Assembly: GCA_022704925.1 (NCBI GenBank)
Contig: JAKJFK010000040.1
Coordinates: 1 to 10,918, forward strand
Reading direction: 5' to 3'
DNA from: a candidate division TA06 bacterium
Lineage (GTDB): Bacteria; Ratteibacteria; UBA8468; MWAK01
DNA: 10,918 nucleotides
The notes beneath the pieces are model-generated. The model was not told where the DNA came from and did no database searches. It was given only the letters and a program-made list of their open reading frames with translations. Made by a program: the position numbers and the translations under genes. This document shows, in pieces, positions 6,315 through 10,918 of the stretch (positions are counted from its first letter, which is position 1; every line of letters begins with the position of its first letter).

Positions 6315-7553
6315 TCATCGGCCGGAAGGCTTCAGGACCATCTTCATCAGCGGGCCGCTGGCCATTGAGGAAATCAGCGCCATGGCCACCAGGGCGACGT
6401 ACACCTGGCGGTTTATGATGGCGTATTCAAGGGCCACTGAGGCCAGCAGTATTTCCATGACTCCGCGGGCGTTCATTCCGAAACCGACGGCAAGTGCCTC
6501 GCGGGGGAGCATGCCGCCGGCCCGGGCGCCGGCCCCGGAGCCCAGTATCTTTCCCGCGCTGGCCGTCAGGAGAATAAGGAGAAAGAGAGGAAGGTTGAAA
6601 TCGGCGATGAAATTAGCCCGGAGTCCGATCGAGACGAAATAGAGCGGAGCGAAGAAACCGATTGCAAACCGGCCTATGATTTCATGCGCGTGGTTATTCT
6701 CTCCGCGGTCGAAATCGAGGGCCACGCCCAGGAGAAAGGCGCCGAAGATCGCGTGTATTCCGATCATTTCGGTCGACAGGGCCGCCGTCAGCATCAGGAT
6801 GGTCAGGAGCATGAGACGGCTTCCGGACGGCCCGCTTTGATTCATGAATCTGGCCAGGGGGTTCCGTCCGAGTCCCCGGCCAAGGGCGAAGACCAGCCAG
6901 ACGAAGACCGCGAGTTCGGCAAGCATCAGGGGCAGTTTTTGAATTTCAAGCCCCCCGGCCGGCCGGATCGCCCCGATTATCAGGGCGAAGATCGTCCAGC
7001 CGAAGAGGTCGTTTATCACGGCGGCGGTCATGATGACGTCGCCGATGGGGTCCCGGGTCAGTTTAAGATCCATCAGGATTCTGGCGATGATCGGAAGGGC
7101 GGAAATGGAAAGCGCGGTTCCCATGAAGAAGGCGAAAAGATTGATGCCGATACCGATGCGGGGAAGCCACAGCCAGTCTAACGCCTTGACCATGGCCATT
7201 CCGAAGACGAAAGGGACGACGATTCCGAACAGGCTGGTAAACAAGGCCGGCCGGCCGCTTTTTTTGAGGCCGGCCGGGTTTACTTCAAGCCCGGCGGTGA
7301 ACAGGAAGAAGAGCATGCCAAGCTTGATCAGCGTTTCCCGTACAAACGCCACCTGTCCCGCCGCCGGAAAGATCGTCGCGTGAAACCCCGGGGCAATCGC
7401 TCCGAAGACGGTCGGCCCCAGAATGATTCCGCCGAGCAGTTCTCCGAAGACGGCCGGCTGACGGATTTTTTTCGCCAGCTGGCCGAAGGCCAGGGCGAAC
7501 GACAGCATTAGGATCAGCTGCAGGCAGAAAAGCATGAAATCGAGGGAGTTCAC
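6315..7553 (-). CDS. CPA2-family cation:proton antiporter
   Basis: A 412-residue inner-membrane Na+(K+)/H+ antiporter of the Kef/NapA type with about 12-13 hydrophobic segments. The pattern includes RQPAVFGELLGGIILGPTVFG (31-51), MLFFLFTAGLEVNP (80-93), ALSISALPIIARIL (147-160), the ion-binding helix AAVINDLFGW (177-186), IHAIFGAFLLGVAL (266-279) and SAGKILG (332-338) with the conserved Lys335. No TrkA-N (RCK) domain follows, so it is not a full KefB/C protein. The ion site is Asn181-Asp182, where NapA-type electrogenic proteins have Asp-Asp, which suggests electroneutral exchange. The start is GTG at 7553, preceded by AGGACAAAAGG; an ATG at 7535 is an alternative. Confidence 0.92.
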   Translation of the reverse strand: MNSLDFMLFCLQLILMLSFALAFGQLAKKIRQPAVFGELLGGIILGPTVFGAIAPGFHATIFPAAGQVAFVRETLIKLGMLFFLFTAGLEVNPAGLKKSGRPALFTSLFGIVVPFVFGMAMVKALDWLWLPRIGIGINLFAFFMGTALSISALPIIARILMDLKLTRDPIGDVIMTAAVINDLFGWTIFALIIGAIRPAGGLEIQKLPLMLAELAVFVWLVFALGRGLGRNPLARFMNQSGPSGSRLMLLTILMLTAALSTEMIGIHAIFGAFLLGVALDFDRGENNHAHEIIGRFAIGFFAPLYFVSIGLRANFIADFNLPLFLLILLTASAGKILGSGAGARAGGMLPREALAVGFGMNARGVMEILLASVALEYAIINRQVYVALVAMALISSMASGPLMKMVLKPSGR

Positions 7554-7569
7554 GGCCTTTTGTCCTGTT

Positions 7570-7680
7570 TGTTTCGAGGGGTTAAAAACCGGGCCAGCCG
7601 ATCTTCTTAATGCCGATCCGTAACCGGCCTTGGTTCTCCCCGGCGCTGCTCCGGGCGGCGTACCAGGGGAGAAGGTCCCG
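7570..7680 (-). promoter_or_regulatory. Structured 5' leader of the antiporter gene
   Basis: The transcript from the predicted promoter has about 125 nucleotides before the GTG. It contains an 8-bp perfect stem TTCTCCCC/GGGGAGAA (7634-7641 and 7666-7673) closing a 24-base GC-rich loop with an inner stem. Nearer the gene, a GGCCGG/CTGGCC pairing (one G-U) precedes CGGTTTTT, resembling an attenuator. I do not recognise a named riboswitch. Short ORFs on both strands here have no protein-like character. Confidence 0.4.
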
Positions 7681-7685
7681 GGAAC

Positions 7686-7714
7686 ATTTTACTTCGGCGC
7701 GTTTCTTTCGGCAA
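7686..7714 (-). promoter_or_regulatory. Predicted sigma70 promoter for the antiporter-hydrolase pair
   Basis: On the minus strand, TTGCCG (7714-7709) and TAAAAT (7691-7686) are separated by 17 bp, pointing toward the antiporter. It is about 50 bp from, and divergent to, the arsR promoter. Confidence 0.5.
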
Positions 7715-7766
7715 GACGGCAACGTACGGAATCACGGCCGCCCGACCTCCCTTTTCCCGCTGACCC

Positions 7767-7795
7767 TTGACACCCTCCGGACCGGGGAGTATAAT
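7767..7795 (+). promoter_or_regulatory. Consensus sigma70 promoter of arsR
   Basis: TTGACA (7767-7772) and TATAAT (7790-7795) with a 17-bp spacer match the sigma70 consensus at all 12 positions. The expected start near 7802 gives a leader of about 32 nucleotides. So strong a promoter makes sense for a gene held off by a repressor: the palindrome beginning at 7793 overlaps the -10 element and covers the start site. Confidence 0.9.
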
Positions 7796-7820
7796 CATAT
7801 AGCAATTATGCTATTTGCTT
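7793..7820 (+). promoter_or_regulatory. ArsR operator 1 (palindrome at the arsR promoter)
   Basis: The core is a perfect ATAGCA-ATTA-TGCTAT palindrome (7799-7814). Extending each arm to 12 bases keeps 10 of 12 pairs (AATCATATAGCA against TGCTATTTGCTT). It overlaps the -10 end and the likely transcription start, the usual place for an ArsR/SmtB-family repressor site, and it reappears in weaker form before the permease gene. ArsR binding is inferred. Confidence 0.8.
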
Positions 7821-7833
7821 TAACCGGGGACGC

Positions 7834-8175
7834 ATGAAGGAACTGGAAGATTTCCTGCGGGCGGTGGGCGACGACAAGCGCCTCCGCATCCTGAAGATGC
7901 TGGAACGGAGACGCCTCTGCGTCTGCGAAATCACCGCCGTGCTTGGCCTCCGGCAGCCGACCGTCTCCCGCCACCTTCGGCGGCTGGAGAAGGTGGGGCT
8001 GATCGAGCAGGAGCAGAACGGCTATTACCGGGAGTGCCGGTTGGTTTCCGGCCATCCTTTCCATGATTTGTGGATGTGGTTGAGCGAACGGCTTGAAAAG
8101 AGCGCCGAGATCCGGGCCGACGCGCGGAAGCTGGCGCGGGTCGACCGGCGCCGTCTGGCGTGCCGGGGCGGCTGA
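7834..8175 (+). CDS. arsR: ArsR-family metalloid-responsive repressor
   Basis: A 113-residue winged-helix repressor that leaves DNA when it binds trivalent arsenic. The DNA-recognition helix-turn-helix is VCEITAVLGLRQPTVSRHLR (30-49), followed by the wing (GLIEQEQNGYYRECRLV). The metalloid site lies at the start of that helix, with Cys29 and Cys31 in RLCVCEI, as in E. coli-type ArsR (ELCVCDLC). The third cysteine of the E. coli site is missing (Thr34), but Cys68 and Cys110 exist elsewhere. GGGGA precedes the ATG at a short distance. It is the first gene of the arsenic cluster and probably represses itself and the downstream genes through the two palindromes. Confidence 0.93.
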   Translation: MKELEDFLRAVGDDKRLRILKMLERRRLCVCEITAVLGLRQPTVSRHLRRLEKVGLIEQEQNGYYRECRLVSGHPFHDLWMWLSERLEKSAEIRADARKLARVDRRRLACRGG

Positions 8176-8183
8176 TTTTTTTT
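8145..8183 (+). terminator. Possible weak terminator at the end of arsR
   Basis: A stem (CCGGC+GCC, loop GTCT, GGC+GCCGG, with a 2-base bulge; 8145-8166) lies inside the last arsR codons. An 8-T run begins 9 bases later (8176-8183). The gap between stem and T-run is longer than in a standard intrinsic terminator, so it may only attenuate read-through. A separate promoter for the permease follows at once, which fits partial uncoupling of arsR from the structural genes. Confidence 0.3.
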
Positions 8184-8215
8184 GACTTGATGCATAGCCG
8201 ATTGACTATTTAAAA
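8182..8215 (+). promoter_or_regulatory. Second promoter and ArsR operator 2, before the permease gene
   Basis: ATAG-c-C-GATT-G-a-CTAT (8194-8209) has the same 6-4-6 geometry as operator 1, with one mismatched pair. Over the 19-base core (8193-8211 against 7798-7816) it matches operator 1 at 12 positions. TTGACT (8182-8187) or the overlapping TTGATG (8187-8192) can serve as the -35, but the -10 in the following AT-rich stretch (CTATTTAAA) is poor. Repression by ArsR is inferred from the shared palindrome. Confidence 0.6.
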
Positions 8216-8233
8216 ACCCTGGAGGCAGTGGTG

Positions 8234-9418
8234 ATGAAGACCCGTCTGAGCGAACCGGCGAAACTTCTCCTGATGCTGTCGCTCTTCCTTTTTTCCTTCT
8301 ACCTGCCGGTTGACTGGCTGCCCTTCCGCAACCCGGTTTACGAGGCCTTCGCGCTCCTGAAGTGGTACGCGCGCGAACACGTCCTGCTCTGCCTGGTGCC
8401 GGCCTTCTTCATCGCCGGCGCCATCTCGGTCTTCGTCAGCCAGGCGGCCGTTCTCAAGTATTTCGGGGGCAGGGCGAACAAGTGGCTTGCCTACGGGGTG
8501 GCCTCGGTTTCCGGGAGTGTGCTGGCCGTCTGCTCCTGTACCGTCCTGCCGCTCTTCTCCGGCATCTACCGCCGGGGGGCCGGCCTGGGTCCGGCCACCG
8601 CCTTTCTCTATTCCGGCCCCGCCATCAATGTGCTGGCCATCATCATGACCGCGCGGATCCTGGGCTGGCGGCTTGGCCTGGCCCGCGCCGTCGGCGCGGT
8701 TCTCTTCAGCGTCGTTATCGGCCTGCTCATGCACCTGATCTTTTTAAAAGAGGAACAACACCGTCACCAGGCTGGCGACTTATTCACCGGGGACGAAACG
8801 GAGCGCCGCTCGCTCCGGCAGGAGACCCTTTATTTTGCCGCCCTGGTTGGTATCCTGGTCTTTGCCAACTGGTCGAAACCGCCGGCGGCGGGTCTCGGTC
8901 CCTGGGCGGTCGTTTTTCAGCTTAAATGGTTCATCACCGGTCTCCTGGGCCTGGCCCTCCTGGCGATGCTGAAGGCCTGGTTCGCAAAGGAGGAATTGAC
9001 CGGATGGATCCAGGCGGCCTGGACCTTTGCCAAGCAGATCTTTCCGCTCCTCCTGGCCGGCGTTCTCGTCTCCGGGCTCTTGCTCGGGCGTCCGGGCCAC
9101 GAAGGCTTGATACCGTCGCGATTCGTCGCGGCGCTGGTGGGCGGCAACTCGTTTTTCGCGAACCTGTTCGCCTCGATCGTGGCGGCCTTCATGTACTTTG
9201 CCACCCTGACCGAGGTGCCGATTCTGCAGGGATTGATCGGTTCCGGCATGGGCCAGGGGCCGGCCCTGGCCCTGCTCCTGGCCGGCCCGGCCCTCAGCCT
9301 GCCGAGCATGCTGGTCTTGAGAAGCGTGCTGGGAACGAAAAAAACGGTTGTTTACGTCCTGCTGGTCATCGGGTTATCCACCCTGGCCGGGATGCTGTTT
9401 GGGGCATTGGCCGGGTGA
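8234..9418 (+). CDS. ArsP-like permease (COG0701/DUF318 family)
   Basis: A 394-residue inner-membrane permease with two homologous-looking halves of hydrophobic segments, split by a charged, His-containing loop (about 172-196). The first half has the diagnostic VCSCTVLPLFSGIYRRGAGLG (99-119; Cys100, Cys102) and ATAFLYSGPAINVLA (121-135). The second half ends with TEVPILQGL (326-334) and GPALALLLAGPALSLPSML (342-360). Characterised relatives include ArsP, which exports trivalent methyl- and aryl-arsenicals, and metal exporters of the same superfamily. Between arsR and arsM, arsenic export is the best guess: methylarsenite, arsenite or both. GGAGG (8221-8225) best serves the ATG at 8234; the in-frame GTGs at 8228 and 8231 are too close to it. 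Confidence 0.88.
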   Translation: MKTRLSEPAKLLLMLSLFLFSFYLPVDWLPFRNPVYEAFALLKWYAREHVLLCLVPAFFIAGAISVFVSQAAVLKYFGGRANKWLAYGVASVSGSVLAVCSCTVLPLFSGIYRRGAGLGPATAFLYSGPAINVLAIIMTARILGWRLGLARAVGAVLFSVVIGLLMHLIFLKEEQHRHQAGDLFTGDETERRSLRQETLYFAALVGILVFANWSKPPAAGLGPWAVVFQLKWFITGLLGLALLAMLKAWFAKEELTGWIQAAWTFAKQIFPLLLAGVLVSGLLLGRPGHEGLIPSRFVAALVGGNSFFANLFASIVAAFMYFATLTEVPILQGLIGSGMGQGPALALLLAGPALSLPSMLVLRSVLGTKKTVVYVLLVIGLSTLAGMLFGALAG

Positions 9419-9434
9419 TGATGGAGGTCCTGTT

Positions 9435-10220
9435 ATGAAAAAAGAAGCCGGGGAGATCAGGCGGCTGGTCCGGGAGGGCTATGGCCGGGCGGTCAAACGA
9501 AAGGCGGCCGGCGCCGCTTCCGCTTGCGGCTGCTGTAATGCCGGGGCGGCGCCGGAGCGAAGCCGGCGTGCCGGTTACAGCGACAAGGAAATGAAGGCCG
9601 TTCCCGGAGGCGCCAACCTCGGTTTCGGCTGCGGCAACCCGCTGGCCGGATCGGAGATTAAAAGAGGAGAGGTCGTGCTCGATCTCGGCAGCGGCGCCGG
9701 TTTCGATGTCTTCCTGGCGGCCCGGCTGGTCGGGCCGGCCGGCCGCGTGATCGGCGTGGACATGACCCCTGCAATGGTCAGGAAGGCCGAAAGGAACGCC
9801 CGCCAGGGCCGCTTTACCAACGTCGAATTCCGACGGGGCGAGATCGAGAAGCTTCCGGTCGCGGATGCCAGCGTCGACGTGGTCATTTCCAATTGCGTCA
9901 TCAATCTTTCCCCCGAGAAATTGCGCGTTTTCCGGGAGGCGTTTCGGGTCTTGAAGCCCGGCGGGAGATTGATCGTTTCGGACCTGGTTTTGAAAAAGAG
10001 GCTCCCGGATTTCCTGCGGAACTCCCTGGAGGCCTACCTGGGCTGCCTGGCCGGCGCCGTTCTGGAGAACGCCTACCTGAAGCTGATAAGGAAAGCCGGG
10101 TTCGAGGATGTTGAAATCACAGGCCGTTCCGGGTACCCGGTTGATGATTGCTTCCCGGAGGCCAGGGGCGCCGGAGACTTGATCAGCAGCTTGACGGTCA
10201 GGGCCGTTAAAAAAAACTGA
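9435..10220 (+). CDS. arsM: Arsenite S-adenosylmethionine methyltransferase ArsM
   Basis: A 261-residue cytoplasmic methyltransferase that converts As(III) to methylated arsenicals with S-adenosylmethionine. The methyltransferase fold shows motif I VLDLGSGAGFDVFLAA (81-96), VIGVDMT (105-111), the GEIEKLPVADASVDVV block (135-150) and LKPGGRLIVSD (173-183). The arsenic-binding cysteines sit in their expected contexts: Cys66 in NLGFGCGNP, Cys154 in SNCVINLS and Cys204 in YLGCLAGA. An extra CGCC cluster (31-34) near the N-terminus is also seen in many relatives. The start at 9435 has GGAGG seven bases upstream; a longer in-frame reading to 9348 lies inside the permease gene and is rejected. It follows the permease by 16 bp, so the two are surely co-transcribed. 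Confidence 0.96.
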   Translation: MKKEAGEIRRLVREGYGRAVKRKAAGAASACGCCNAGAAPERSRRAGYSDKEMKAVPGGANLGFGCGNPLAGSEIKRGEVVLDLGSGAGFDVFLAARLVGPAGRVIGVDMTPAMVRKAERNARQGRFTNVEFRRGEIEKLPVADASVDVVISNCVINLSPEKLRVFREAFRVLKPGGRLIVSDLVLKKRLPDFLRNSLEAYLGCLAGAVLENAYLKLIRKAGFEDVEITGRSGYPVDDCFPEARGAGDLISSLTVRAVKKN

Positions 10221-10236
10221 AAGAAAGGACGCGATT

Positions 10237-10467
10237 ATGAAAGTCGAAATCCTGGGTCTGGGCTGTCCGAAGTGCAAACTTTTGACCGCCAATGCGGAAA
10301 GCGCCGCCAGGGAACTCGGTCTCGAACTGGAGATCGTCAAGGTCACCGATATCAGGAAGATCTCCGAGTACGGGGTCATGATGACCCCGGCCCTGGTTGT
10401 TGACGGGGTCGTCAGGAGCGCCGGCAAGGTCCTGCCGGTCGAGGCGATCAAGAAACTGCTCCGCTGA
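10237..10467 (+). CDS. Small thioredoxin-like redox protein (CxxC, 76 residues)
   Basis: A 76-residue single-domain thioredoxin-fold protein of the small redox-active disulfide type (MTH895-like). The active site is Cys10-Pro-Lys-Cys13 in LGLGCPKC, followed by a helix ([15 protein letters not shown]). The cis-proline motif is [10 protein letters not shown] (48-57), and a C-terminal helix completes the half-size fold. Members are known beside COG0701 permeases, and this one is 16 bp after arsM and 38 bp before arsC. It may reduce ArsC after each arsenate turnover, keep the ArsM or permease cysteines reduced, or pass on thiol-bound arsenic. The choice between these is open. AAAGGA precedes the ATG. 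Confidence 0.9.
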   Translation: MKVEILGLGCPKCKLLTANAESAARELGLELEIVKVTDIRKISEYGVMMTPALVVDGVVRSAGKVLPVEAIKKLLR

Positions 10468-10505
10468 TTCCGGATGGTTTTTTTGAGACCGGGGGGGGAG
10501 AGGGC

Positions 10506-10918
10506 ATGGAAGAAAGGAAGCGGCGGGTGCTCTTCATCTGCGTTCATAACAGCGCCCGGAGCCAGATGGCCGAGGCATTCCTGAAGCACCTGGCCGGTGA
10601 CCGGTTTGAAGTCGAAAGCGCCGGCCTGGAACCCGGAATTTTGAATCCCGATGCCGTCGAGGTGATGAAAGAGGTCGGCCTGGATATCTCCCGGAATCGG
10701 ACCAAAAGTGTTTTTGAATTATTGAAGGCGGGCCGTTCTTACGACTACGTGATTACGGTGTGCGACGAATCACGGGCGGGAGAGTGTCCGATCTTTCCCG
10801 GTCCCGCGGCTTCTCGATGCCACTGGACTTTCGATGACCCGTCCGCTTTTGAAGGAACCGGCGCCGAAAAACTGGAGAAGACCAGGATCGTAAGAGAGGC
10901 GATCAGGGAACGCCTGGA
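10506..10918 (+). CDS. arsC: Thioredoxin-coupled arsenate reductase ArsC (3' end outside the window)
   Basis: An arsenate reductase of the low-molecular-weight tyrosine-phosphatase type, which reduces arsenate to arsenite. The P-loop CVHNSARS puts the nucleophile at Cys12 and the oxyanion-binding Arg at 18. The redox cysteines that relay the disulfide are Cys86 (VITVCDES) and Cys94 (GECPIFPG). FDDPSAF (about 111-117) holds the acid/base aspartate region. 137 complete codons are present, and the family is about 130-145 residues, so only a few residues are missing. The ATG at 10506 follows a G-rich ribosome-binding region (GGGGGGGGAGAGGG). Because this class needs thioredoxin, the adjacent CxxC protein is a natural partner. 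Confidence 0.95.
   Translation, partial: MEERKRRVLFICVHNSARSQMAEAFLKHLAGDRFEVESAGLEPGILNPDAVEVMKEVGLDISRNRTKSVFELLKAGRSYDYVITVCDESRAGECPIFPGPAASRCHWTFDDPSAFEGTGAEKLEKTRIVREAIRERL

Noticed and set aside
7607-7837. Short open frames on both strands in the antiporter-arsR intergenic region
   Set aside because: No convincing ribosome-binding sites and low-complexity basic translations. The region is better explained by two divergent promoters and a leader.
10461-10484. Possible intrinsic terminator after the thioredoxin-like gene
   Set aside because: There is a T7 run, but the only stem before it is three base pairs, so read-through into arsC is expected.
9366-10589. A 407-codon open frame on the minus strand opposite arsM and the thioredoxin-like gene
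   Set aside because: It is antisense to two well-recognised genes and shows no motif of its own.

Overview
The window looks like chromosomal DNA of a GC-rich, probably Gram-negative bacterium. TRAP transport, sigma70-type promoters and purine-rich Shine-Dalgarno sites all suit a bacterium. The mix of a xylose-isomerase-fold sugar enzyme, an orphan cobalamin-type radical SAM enzyme and a metalloid operon is common in genomes of uncultured environmental lineages, but nothing here fixes the phylum. I saw no rRNA, tRNA, CRISPR array, insertion sequence or phage gene.

Left part (1-3661, minus strand): a carbohydrate or organic-acid uptake block, read right to left. A xylose isomerase-like TIM-barrel enzyme (3529-2498) is followed by a TRAP transporter: the solute-binding protein DctP (2314-1298), the small membrane subunit DctQ (1227-742) and the large permease DctM (749 to beyond the left edge). 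The isomerase and dctP each have a recognisable promoter. The dctP leader carries two GC-rich hairpins. A perfect 12-bp stem lies between dctP and dctQ, where it could let the binding protein be made in excess over the membrane subunits.

Middle (3662-7714): a divergently transcribed, stand-alone B12-binding/radical SAM enzyme (3819-5390, plus) ends 20 bp from a convergent carbon-nitrogen hydrolase (6247-5411, minus). The hydrolase lies 67 bp downstream of a CPA2-type Na+(K+)/H+ antiporter (7553-6315, minus), probably in the same transcript. The antiporter has its own promoter and a long, foldable leader.

Right part (7767-10918, plus strand): an arsenic operon. ArsR (7834-8175) is expressed from a perfect-consensus promoter (TTGACA-17-TATAAT) next to a palindromic operator. 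A second, similar operator lies in front of the next gene, a COG0701/ArsP-type permease with a Cys-Ser-Cys motif (8234-9418). Then come ArsM, an As(III) S-adenosylmethionine methyltransferase (9435-10220), a 76-residue CxxC thioredoxin-like protein (10237-10467), and a thioredoxin-coupled ArsC arsenate reductase (10506 to beyond the right edge). Read together: ArsC reduces arsenate, the small thioredoxin may supply electrons, ArsM methylates arsenite, and the permease exports arsenite and/or trivalent methylarsenicals. ArsR controls the set from two sites. No Acr3, ArsB or ArsA is visible, so the permease is the only exporter in view. This operon is the most interesting part of the window.
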